A stretch of DNA of 5,617 nucleotides from Bacteroidetes bacterium QH_1_64_81 (GCA_003022655.1 PXSX01000228.1:1-5617), one strand, 5' to 3'. Shown: positions 1 to 5,534, numbered from the stretch's first letter. Program-made: numbers and translations. The notes: generated from the sequence alone by a model not told the origin.

Positions 1-1715
1 AGGCGAACCCCGAGGCCGTAGCCCGGGTGCCAGCCCCGCGTGGCCGTCGTGGCTTCAAGGGCCGGACGAGCGACGTATCCGAGGTCAAAAAAGGCGTGGG
101 CGTAGGAGGCGCGGTCGAGCTGCAGCCGATACTCGACGAGGCCGCGCGCCACCACATTCCCCAGGAACCGATCCTCGTCGTAGCCCCGAAGCGACGTGGC
201 GCCCCCGAGCCGAAACAGATCGCTCCGATCAAAGTCGCGGCTGAGAAGCACCGAGCCCTCCCCGCCCACGGCGAGGACTTGGCGGTCGAAGAGGGGCAAA
301 TACGTCCGGATGCGGCCCTGGAGGCGCTCTTGCCGGACGGAGTTGGCGATGCGCGTCGTGTCTCCGCCGGCCGTAATGCGCTGGAACCGCCGCTGCTTGC
401 GGCCCTGTGCCAGCTGGGCGTCGAGGGAGAAGCCGCGACGCGGATTCTGGGCCTGATCCACCTCTTGGTACCGCAGGCCTACGCCGTAGAAAAAGGTGGT
501 AGAGCGCGGGATCTGCTGGCGGTCGTTCCGGAGCCGGGCGCCCGCCGGGCCGGGCCGCACGGCCTCGCGGCCCAGGGTGGCGGTCACCTCGAGCCCATCC
601 CCCAGCCGGTAGCCGCCTTCGAGTTGATAGACTCGCTCGCCGTACGTCGAGTCCCGCTGCTCCCCGCGGAAGTGCCCCTCCAGCCGCAGTGGAAGGCCGA
701 AGAGATACGGATCCGAGAGGGCCACGTCGAAGACACTCGTCTGGCCGGGCCGTCGGTCGAGGGTGAACTCGGCCCGCCGCCCGCCGCCGAACAGGTGCTT
801 CAGGAGCAGGTGCCCGCTGCCCACGAGCTGCCCCGAGTCGCGCGTCTGGGACGGCGGGAGGTAGCCGAGCACAAAATCAAAGGCGCCCGGGGAGGCCTCT
901 TCGACCGGAATCCGCAGTACGGCACCGCCGTCATCGGCGACGAGCAACTGAGGAGAGTCAACCGACTGAAAAATCGCATGCTCCTGGAGCCGGCGCCGAA
1001 TGGCCTCCGGGTCGTAGTCGTGCAGAGGCGCGCCCACCTCCAGGCCGGCGAGGTGGGCCAGGAGTTCGGGCGTGGTGCGGGCGTCGTCCGGCACGTCGAT
1101 GCGCTTGAGCCATAGCTCAGGGCCCTCCCTCACCCGCAGCGTCACCCGGAGGGTCGGCGTTCCGTTCTTCGAGAGGCGCGTCTCCGCCACCCGAATCTGG
1201 GCGAGTGGGCGCCCCGCCTCCTCGTACCGGTCCAGGAGCGCCTGGATGTCGGCTTCCAGTCGGTCGGGCCGAAGGGGTTCGCCCTCGTCGGTGTCCATCA
1301 GCGCGCGCAGTTCGTCCGCCGGGACGGCACTGTCCCCCTCGATGCGAAGGGTCCCAATTCGCACCTGCGGCCCGCGGCGGACGTGGAGGCACGCCGACCC
1401 GGGCGGAGCACTCGTGTCCACCGTGGCGGAGTCGAGCGTCGCGTAGTAGTAGCCCTTCCGACGCAGGTGTCGGAGGACGCGCCGTTCCACGGTCTGCAGG
1501 CGGTCGACAGAGGCCGTGGACACCGTGTCGGGCCACGGGGCGCGCTCCCCATCCAGCACGAGCCGCCACTGCACCGTCGGGGCCTCCGCGTTCGATTTGG
1601 ACACGGCAGTTTGGGCACCCGCGCGCCGGAGTCCGCCGGTGGCTAAGAGCCCCGCCACCGCGAGCAACACCGCCCCGACCGTCGGGTATACGACATGTCG
1701 TCGGTGACTGCTCAT
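1..1715 (-). CDS. Omp85/BamA-superfamily outer membrane protein (partial, 3' end beyond window)
   Basis: Reading the minus strand from the ATG at 1715-1713 gives 571 uninterrupted codons to the window edge, so the C-terminus is missing. Residues 1-35 are a signal peptide: a basic start (SSHRRH), a hydrophobic core (VGAVLLAVAGLLA) and a cleavage site after AGA-QT. POTRA-like segments follow at about 75-115, 117-198 (VRIGTLRIEGDS...) and 202-272 (ELWLKRIDVPDD...). From about 277 the sequence alternates like a beta-barrel. GGATSLRGYDEDRFLGN at 504-520 contains the conserved RGY/RGF motif of the barrel's inward-folded loop in the Omp85 'surface antigen' family. Such proteins insert or translocate proteins or lipids at the outer membrane. 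With about three POTRAs it is more likely a TamA-like or auxiliary homologue than the main BamA, which usually has five, but this is inference. A GGAG sits 7 nt before the ATG. The superfamily is confident; the subfamily is not. Confidence 0.9.
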   Translation of the reverse strand, partial: MSSHRRHVVYPTVGAVLLAVAGLLATGGLRRAGAQTAVSKSNAEAPTVQWRLVLDGERAPWPDTVSTASVDRLQTVERRVLRHLRRKGYYYATLDSATVDTSAPPGSACLHVRRGPQVRIGTLRIEGDSAVPADELRALMDTDEGEPLRPDRLEADIQALLDRYEEAGRPLAQIRVAETRLSKNGTPTLRVTLRVREGPELWLKRIDVPDDARTTPELLAHLAGLEVGAPLHDYDPEAIRRRLQEHAIFQSVDSPQLLVADDGGAVLRIPVEEASPGAFDFVLGYLPPSQTRDSGQLVGSGHLLLKHLFGGGRRAEFTLDRRPGQTSVFDVALSDPYLFGLPLRLEGHFRGEQRDSTYGERVYQLEGGYRLGDGLEVTATLGREAVRPGPAGARLRNDRQQIPRSTTFFYGVGLRYQEVDQAQNPRRGFSLDAQLAQGRKQRRFQRITAGGDTTRIANSVRQERLQGRIRTYLPLFDRQVLAVGGEGSVLLSRDFDRSDLFRLGGATSLRGYDEDRFLGNVVARGLVEYRLQLDRASYAHAFFDLGYVARPALEATTATRGWHPGYGLGVR

Positions 1716-1722
1716 CGTGTCG

Positions 1723-1726
1723 CTCC
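1723..1726 (-). promoter_or_regulatory. Shine-Dalgarno site of the Omp85 gene
   Basis: GGAG on the minus strand lies 7 nt upstream of the ATG at 1715. It supports that start, which also gives a well-formed signal peptide. The site lies within the first codons of the divergent gene if that gene uses GTG 1717. Confidence 0.5.
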
Positions 1727-1731
1727 ACGTA

Positions 1732-2112
1732 ATGACGCTCGCTCATCGCGCCGCCCTTTCCCTCCTCGCCGTTTGTCTACTGGGCGTAGCGGGAAACGGA
1801 GGCGTTACGTCTCCAGCGTCGTTTGAACCCACAAGCGGTCCACGGGTTGCGCCAGTGCTTTCCCCAGACACCCTGCGAACGTCCGCTGAGCCGGGCACGC
1901 CCCTCATTCTCACACTGCCGTCTGAACTGGATGGGCGCTCGGTGGAGCACTACACCCTCCTGCGGGGCCCGGCGCTGAGCGGCGTCGCCGGCCGCTCGTT
2001 CACCTGGATTCCGGAAGGGGCCGATCCCGGCGTGCACGAGGCCCTTCTCCGGCCCCATGCCCCCGACGCGCCCCCCGACACTCTTGTCCTTCGGATTGAC
2101 CTCCAATCCTGA
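1732..2112 (+). CDS. Small secreted protein with Ig/cadherin-like domain, function unknown
   Basis: The ATG at 1732 gives 126 residues. They begin with a short signal peptide: MTLAHR, then a hydrophobic core (AALSLLAVCLLGVAG) with likely cleavage near VAG-NG. The LLAVC stretch resembles a lipobox but has Val before Cys, so a lipoprotein is unlikely. A Ser/Pro/Thr-rich linker follows, then about 80 residues that look like one all-beta domain. The segment GRSFTWIPEGADPGVHEA followed by PDTLVLRI matches the general 'G-x-F-x-W-x-P...G-x-h/y' pattern of putative Ig (He_PIG) and cadherin-like repeats in bacterial surface proteins. An alternative in-frame GTG start at 1717 adds five residues and has a weak GGTGA nine bases upstream; no Shine-Dalgarno precedes the ATG. 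It diverges from the Omp85 gene with at most 16 bp between starts. It is probably periplasmic or surface-exposed. I do not recognise a named family. Confidence 0.68.
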   Translation: MTLAHRAALSLLAVCLLGVAGNGGVTSPASFEPTSGPRVAPVLSPDTLRTSAEPGTPLILTLPSELDGRSVEHYTLLRGPALSGVAGRSFTWIPEGADPGVHEALLRPHAPDAPPDTLVLRIDLQS

Positions 2113-2178
2113 CCGGAATAGGAGCCCTCGTCCGCCGGGATCGTTTTAACGGAAGGAAGTGCGTCACGACCAGGGATA

Positions 2179-2251
2179 CTACGTATTTCGTGTTGCGTAT
2201 TGCGTAGAGCGAGGCCGAGTGGCAATCTTACGCAGTACGCATCACGCAATA
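2179..2251. repeat. Inverted repeat made of 7-base units
   Basis: Arms at 2184-2206 and 2229-2251 are reverse complements at 20 of 23 positions, separated by a 22-nt loop. Each arm is a short array of degenerate heptamers. The left arm reads CTACGTA, TTTCGTG, TTGCGTA, TTGCGTA (2179-2206); the right arm is TACGCAG, TACGCAT, CACGCAA (2229-2249). Such TTGCGTA-type hairpins look like dispersed REP- or MITE-like intergenic elements. There is no T-tract, so it is not an obvious intrinsic terminator, although it lies between the stop of the secreted-protein gene and the mutY core. The longest open frame for mutY begins inside the left arm (TTG at 2200). Confidence 0.75.
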
Positions 2252-3450
2252 GGAGGACGCGGCGTCAGTCGATCGCCCAGCCCGACGGGCTCTCCCACAC
2301 CCCCACGCTCCCAAACACCCACGCCCCCATTCCCGAACTGCCCCTCTCCCCCACCGACCGACAGCGCACAGCGTTTCGCCAGGACCTGCTCAGTTGGTAC
2401 GACGAGCACAAGCGCTCGATGCCCTGGCGCGAAACGGACGACCCGTACCGTATCTGGGTGGCGGAGATCATGCTCCAGCAGACGCGGGTCGACACGGTGC
2501 GCGACTACTATCATCGGTTCCTGGAGGCCTTTCCGACCGTCGGGGCGCTCGCAGACGCCGAGCGGGACGAGGTGCTGAAGCGCTGGGAGGGGCTCGGCTT
2601 CTACGCCCGGGCCCGCCACCTCCACGAAGCCGCCCAGCGCGTCGTCGAGGAGCACGACGGCACCGTCCCCGACACGATGGACGCCATTAAGGACCTGAAG
2701 GGCATCGGTCCGTACACGGCCGCCGCCGTCCTCTCCATCGCCCACCAGAAGCCGCACGCGGTGCTCGACGGCAACGTCACCCGCGTGCTGTCCCGCGTGT
2801 TCGCAGTCGAGGAAGACGCCACGACCAGCATGGCCCAGCGCCACCTGCGCGCCCTCGCCAACGAGTTGCTTGACCCGAAGCGGGCCGGCGACTTCAACCA
2901 GGCGATGATGGAGCTCGGCGCACTGGTGTGCACTCCAAGCACGCCCCTCTGCGACCGCTGCCCGCTCCAGAACGTGTGCCGGGCCCACGACGCGGGGACG
3001 GAGGAGGACTATCCCATCACGCCCGAGTCGGAGCCCGTGCCGCACCACGACATTGCGGTGGGGCTTGTGTTCGACGCGGACGACCGCCTCCTCATTCAGC
3101 GTCGTCCCGATGAGGGCCTGCTCGGCGGCCTCTGGGAGTTTCCCGGGGGGAAGCAGGAAGAGGGCGAGTCGATGGAGGCCGCGTGCCGGCGCGAGCTCAG
3201 AGAGGAGCTTGGGATCGAGGTGGAAGAGGTTGCCCCGTTCTACACGCTCTCCCACGCCTATTCCCACTTCAAGATCACCCTGCACGCCTTCCGGGGCCGC
3301 CTCGCGGACGGTCCGCCTGAGGCGCGCGAGGACCAGCCCTTCCAGTGGGTTGGCATCGACGAACTCGACGACTACGCCTTTCCTCGCGCCAACCGCCGCC
3401 TCATCGAAGAGCTACACCGCCGTCGCGAAGAGCCATCCCTCTTCGACTGA
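2200..3450 (+). CDS. mutY: A/G-specific adenine DNA glycosylase MutY
   Basis: MutY removes adenine mispaired with 8-oxoguanine as part of the GO repair system. In 416-codon numbering, the helix-hairpin-helix glycosylase domain covers about 56-230, with catalytic Glu89 (in AEIMLQQTRV), the hairpin LKGIGPYTAAAV at 166-177 and catalytic Asp190 (VLDGNVTRV). Cysteines 244, 251, 254 and 260 give the C-x6-C-x2-C-x5-C [4Fe-4S] loop. The C-terminal Nudix/MutT-like domain (about 284-405) contains a full Nudix box from Gly317 to Ile339, and Y-S-H at 354-356 matches the F-S-H loop used for 8-oxoguanine recognition. The start is uncertain. TTG 2200 is the only ATG/GTG/TTG start in frame before Met74 (ATG 2419), and the first ~47 residues are encoded by repeats. 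MutY homology begins near 2340-2370, so a non-canonical start such as CTG 2338 is possible and would give about 370 residues, the usual family length. Function is highly confident; the 5' boundary is not. Confidence 0.95.
   Translation: MRRARPSGNLTQYASRNRRTRRQSIAQPDGLSHTPTLPNTHAPIPELPLSPTDRQRTAFRQDLLSWYDEHKRSMPWRETDDPYRIWVAEIMLQQTRVDTVRDYYHRFLEAFPTVGALADAERDEVLKRWEGLGFYARARHLHEAAQRVVEEHDGTVPDTMDAIKDLKGIGPYTAAAVLSIAHQKPHAVLDGNVTRVLSRVFAVEEDATTSMAQRHLRALANELLDPKRAGDFNQAMMELGALVCTPSTPLCDRCPLQNVCRAHDAGTEEDYPITPESEPVPHHDIAVGLVFDADDRLLIQRRPDEGLLGGLWEFPGGKQEEGESMEAACRRELREELGIEVEEVAPFYTLSHAYSHFKITLHAFRGRLADGPPEAREDQPFQWVGIDELDDYAFPRANRRLIEELHRRREEPSLFD
2289..2355. repeat. C-rich low-complexity tract (copy 1)
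   Basis: This stretch is dominated by short CCCAC, CCCCAC and CTCCC words. It shares ACCCCCACGCTCCCA (2299-2313) and GCCCCCATTCCC (2323-2334) exactly with the tract at the right end of the window (5583-5597 and 5599-5610). The order and orientation are the same and the spacing is similar. It is translated in the mutY frame as a Pro/Thr/His-rich stretch that no MutY needs, so it is probably a dispersed repeat lying against the gene's 5' end. Confidence 0.6.
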
Positions 3451-3515
3451 CCTCCACGACCCGTGCTTTACAGTCCCCTTAGCGCAAAACTTTCAACCTG
3501 AAGCCCTGAGCTCAA

Positions 3516-4025
3516 CTACTCTACGATCTCGGCCTCAGCCTCCTGCACGCCGCCCGACTGACTTGAGCCATCCCCTCCAAAAATGGCGGCGCCAATGGCT
3601 CCGCCGATCGCCCCGAAGATGGCATAGAGCACGAGGGTGAAGGCGAGTCCGCCGAGAAAAAGAAACAGGCCTTCATTGCCCTGCTGTGCCATCATTTCGG
3701 GCGAAAAGGGCTGTTGTCCCTCCATGTTCTGCATCATGCCCTCCATAATGCCCTGAGTGATCGACTGCGAGTCGAGCTCAATGGGGCGTAGGGCCCGGTT
3801 CAGCAGACCGCTCAGGATCGCTCCCCCCGCCCCAGCGAGCGCCCCCACGTACACCCCATCGGCGGTCTTCATCGACGAGACGACCCCGGCGTACTGCTGG
3901 GCCGCTACGACCCCTCCGACGATGACGCCCAAACAACAGATCGTGTTGATGAGGCCGAGGTACGATGTGCTGAGAATACCCGTCACAACAGCGCCGACGA
4001 GGATTGACTGCTGGCGAGGAGTCAT
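3516..4025 (-). CDS. Small multi-pass membrane protein, function unknown
   Basis: The ATG at 4025 gives 169 residues. The frame stays open upstream to 4343 but loses protein character there and runs into the IS, so 4025 is preferred; no clear Shine-Dalgarno is present. Hydrophobic segments lie at about 8-26, 27-46 (the pair contains NTICCLGVIVGG), 58-77 and 119-150. The last is rich in glycine-zipper spacing (GAIGGAIGAAIFGG). Between segments three and four is a Met-rich soluble loop, with Met at 94, 97, 98, 101, 111 and 112. The C-terminal tail is Ser/Gly-rich, then acidic (EAEAEIVE). This suggests an inner-membrane protein with about four spans. I do not recognise the family, and no catalytic motif is visible. 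It converges on mutY with a 65-bp gap and has the ISAs1 element upstream. Confidence 0.75.
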   Translation of the reverse strand: MTPRQQSILVGAVVTGILSTSYLGLINTICCLGVIVGGVVAAQQYAGVVSSMKTADGVYVGALAGAGGAILSGLLNRALRPIELDSQSITQGIMEGMMQNMEGQQPFSPEMMAQQGNEGLFLFLGGLAFTLVLYAIFGAIGGAIGAAIFGGDGSSQSGGVQEAEAEIVE

Positions 4026-4144
4026 GGAAATCGAAAGCCTGGGTGAGGGAAGAGCCGCGCGAGGAGAGCGCGTGCGAAGAGCCCGTGCGCCTGGGAAAAG
4101 GTCGCACGAAAATAGCCAAGAACGTCCACAACCGAAAGCGGACT
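4026..4144. other. Upstream region of the membrane-protein gene, no gene seen
   Basis: About 120 bp lie between the membrane-protein start and the left flanking repeat of the IS. It must contain the promoter of the minus-strand gene unless transcription enters from the IS. I see no convincing ORF or RNA here. Confidence 0.4.
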
Positions 4145-4155
4145 CCCCTCTACTC
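4145..4155 (+). repeat. Target-site direct repeat, left copy
   Basis: CCCCTCTACTC directly abuts the left inverted repeat and recurs exactly at 5509-5519, directly abutting the right one. ISAs1-family elements duplicate about 8-10 bp on insertion, so 11 bp is slightly long; one base could be a chance match. Confidence 0.8.
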
Positions 4156-4174
4156 CAGGGCAATCGCAGCTGTG
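4156..4174 (+). repeat. IS terminal inverted repeat, left
   Basis: CAGGGCAATCGCAGCTGTG matches the reverse complement of 5490-5508 at 17 of 19 positions. The transposase stop codon (TAG, 4177-4175) lies directly next to it. Confidence 0.85.
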
Positions 4175-4483
4175 CTACAGTTGACCAAGCAGGTGTTCGA
4201 GATATTCGGTATCCCACCCCGCTCGAAGCCGCTTTGTCTCCGTTCCCCCGTCGATTCGATCGTCCTGCTTTAGCACCGAGAGGGCCAAGCGGCGAACCGT
4301 CCCAGATTGTCGGCTGCATTGCCGCTGCGCACCTGGCTATCATCCTCCCCGAAGGCCACGTCTAGGCTCCAATGCAACCCGTTCTCGATCCGCCAGTGCC
4401 GACGAGTCGCCTTTAGCAACCGGGTAGCGTCGGGCGGCAGGCTACTGAGCACATACCGCTTTTCAGTCGTTGTCTCCCCGCCT

Positions 4484-4537
4484 ATAGCCGCCTCTCCGCC
4501 CATAGCCGCCTCTCCGCCCATAGCCGCCTCTCCGCCC
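4484..4537 (-). repeat. 18-bp tandem repeat, three exact copies
   Basis: ATAGCCGCCTCTCCGCCC occurs at 4484-4501, 4502-4519 and 4520-4537, followed by the first four bases of a fourth copy. On the coding strand of the transposase remnant it encodes a six-residue unit (MGGEAA) repeated in frame. The expansion sits in a non-catalytic linker before RYVLSSL. Confidence 0.95.
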
Positions 4538-4833
4538 ATAGAACTGTCTTCTGAGCCGCCCTCCGCGCTTGGGTCGGCTTCGAACCGTTCAGTTTCGATG
4601 AGGGCAATTGAGCTCACGTTTGCCCACCGTTCGCTGTCGATCAGGCCGCGACCGCCGACTTTCATTGTCCAGCAGCGGCGCGTCTCTACTCGCCCGTGGC
4701 CACCATCCACGTCGGTCGCGCCCGGCTCAAGGCCCTGATCCCGACACTGCTCGGGACACCTGCTCGATGTCGGCTCGAAGCCCCTCCTGGTTTTCTTTCA
4801 CGCGAAGGACGTAGTCGGCTCCTGCCTCCTGGA

Positions 4834-4871
4834 TCGCTTCCGCAATGTCAGTTCGCTTCCGCAATGTCAGT
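4834..4871 (-). repeat. 19-bp exact tandem duplication that frameshifts the transposase
   Basis: TCGCTTCCGCAATGTCAGT occurs at 4834-4852 and again at 4853-4871 with no gap. Because 19 is not a multiple of three, the second copy shifts the transposase frame and produces the TGA after IAEAN. Removing one copy restores TDIAEAIQEAGADYVL. Confidence 0.97.
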
Positions 4872-5280
4872 CTGGCATCCCATCGCGTCGATCCAGGCGT
4901 TGCATCCCTCCAATAGAAGCTCCTCCAGAAGCTGGGGAATGGCCTCGATCTCGTTTGACCCGTTCTCTGATCGGCGTTGGCCCAGAACCAGCCTCTGCTC
5001 GGTTGCCCACGCCTCTACCAGATGCCGGGGCTCCTTTCCAGTGGCTCGGTCTCCACTTCCACACAAGGTCTTCCCATCGATGGCCACCACTTCCCCATCA
5101 GCCTCTCCTCGAATGCCTTGAACCCATCTCCGAAAGCAATCCTCGAACTGAACTGGATCGATCCGCCCAAAAACACCGCTCAGCACGTCATGAGAGGGGA
5201 CACCATCCTCAAACGGCAACAGGTCCCGCAGCCACTCCAGACGAGCCTCCCCGAACTCCTCGACAGCAACAAAGGTGTCG

Positions 5281-5310
5281 GCCCCACTGATTGTGGCCCC
5301 ACTGATTGTG
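5281..5310 (-). repeat. 15-bp exact tandem duplication in the transposase
   Basis: GCCCCACTGATTGTG occurs at 5281-5295 and 5296-5310. It is in frame and duplicates five residues near transposase positions 42-51 (ATISGATISGAD, where relatives have a single A-x-I-x-GA). Confidence 0.95.
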
Positions 5311-5489
5311 GCACAGATCACCAGCACGACAATCTCTTCAAGCGGGTAGATCTCTCCGTGACGCGGATCTTCCAGCGGCTCGAAACTTTCGAGGAGAGAC
5401 AGAGAGTCGGTCGCTTGGGAACTTGCAGGCATCGGCTCAAAAGGTCAGAATCGAGAACGGTGAGCTTCAACAACCTAAATGCTTCCTGA

Positions 5490-5508
5490 CACAGATGCGA
5501 TAGCCCTG
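5490..5508 (-). repeat. IS terminal inverted repeat, right
   Basis: CACAGATGCGATAGCCCTG is the partner of 4156-4174 (17 of 19 positions). The transposase ATG lies about 57 bp inside it, leaving room for the IS promoter, though I see no clear -35/-10 pair. Confidence 0.85.
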
Positions 5509-5519
5509 CCCCTCTACTC
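5509..5519 (+). repeat. Target-site direct repeat, right copy
   Basis: CCCCTCTACTC is identical to 4145-4155 and directly follows the right inverted repeat. Confidence 0.8.
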
Positions 5520-5534
5520 ACGGCAATCGCATCT
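5520..5534 (+). repeat. Solitary ISAs1-end-like sequence outside the right flank
   Basis: GGCAATCGCATCT at 5522-5534 shares the exact 10-mer GGCAATCGCA with the left terminal repeat (4159-4168), in the same orientation and at nearly the same distance from the 11-bp direct repeat. It also pairs with the right terminal repeat as an inverted repeat (12 of 13 positions). It may be the remnant of a second IS copy or an end-like target. Confidence 0.5.

Larger units (their letters stand above)
4175..5432 (-). pseudogene. ISAs1-family transposase, frameshifted pseudogene
   Basis: The first frame (ATG 5432) has family hallmarks: EDPRHGEIYPLEEI, ISGADTFVAVEEFGEARLEWLR, GVPSHDVL, VVAIDGKTL (first catalytic Asp, residue 119), SNEIEAIP and WIDAMGCQTDIAEA (second Asp, 182). 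It then hits a stop created by a 19-bp tandem duplication (4834-4871). The protein resumes as IQEAGADYVLRVKENQEGLRADIEQVS. An extra base in the run at 4753-4755 shifts it to VDGGHGRVETRR through RHWRIENGLHW (catalytic Glu). A one-base deletion near 4296/4297 moves the end into a third frame: LALSVLKQDD..., LRAGWDTEYLEHLLGQL, stop at 4175. Reversing the 19-bp duplication and the two indels gives 1239 nt, exactly 413 codons. Also removing the two in-frame repeat expansions leaves 396 codons including stop, a normal family length. This is clearly a dead transposase; the exact base of each single-base indel is uncertain. Confidence 0.92.
4156..5508 (-). mobile_element. ISAs1-family insertion sequence, complete ends, inactive
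   Basis: The 1353-bp element is bounded by imperfect terminal inverted repeats (4156-4174 and 5490-5508) and by 11-bp direct repeats. It holds one ISAs1-type DDE transposase gene, on the minus strand. Size, single-gene layout, end sequence beginning CAGGGC and transposase motifs all fit the ISAs1 family. The termini look intact, but the transposase is broken by several frameshifts, so the copy cannot move by itself; a related active copy elsewhere could in principle act on its ends. About 70 bp of its length comes from internal tandem duplications, so the ancestral element was about 1.28 kb. Confidence 0.9.

Noticed and set aside
27..1115. Long plus-strand open frame of 362 codons
   Set aside because: It is antisense to the Omp85 gene, whose frame shows signal peptide, POTRA and barrel motifs. 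Its own translation has no domain logic and is typical of GC-rich shadow frames.
2242..3285. Long minus-strand open frame of 347 codons opposite mutY
   Set aside because: Antisense shadow of a well-conserved gene; its composition (Val/Gly/His/Arg-rich) reflects GC-rich reverse-strand codons.
3451..3515. Bidirectional terminator between mutY and the converging membrane-protein gene
   Set aside because: I could not find a stable stem followed by a T-tract on either strand.
4107..4114. TATTTTCG on the minus strand as a Bacteroidota-type -7 promoter element
   Set aside because: It resembles TAnnTTTG, but no -33 TTG/TTTG is found at the proper distance, so it is not supportable.
4026..4343. N-terminal extension of the membrane protein to 4343
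   Set aside because: The added ~106 residues are Arg/Ser/Pro-rich, overlap the IS end and its transposase C-terminus in another frame, and precede a good hydrophobic start at 4025.
4484..4537. CRISPR-like array
   Set aside because: The 18-bp units are directly adjacent with no spacers and are in frame within a transposase remnant.
4174..4755. Programmed frameshifting as an explanation of the split transposase
   Set aside because: ISAs1 transposases are normally made from a single frame. Here the breaks are a tandem duplication and scattered indels with no slippery heptamer evident, so decay is the simpler reading.
5318..5521. Small minus-strand ORF of 67 codons at the IS right end
   Set aside because: It overlaps the transposase N-terminus and the terminal repeat in another frame and shows no protein-like features.
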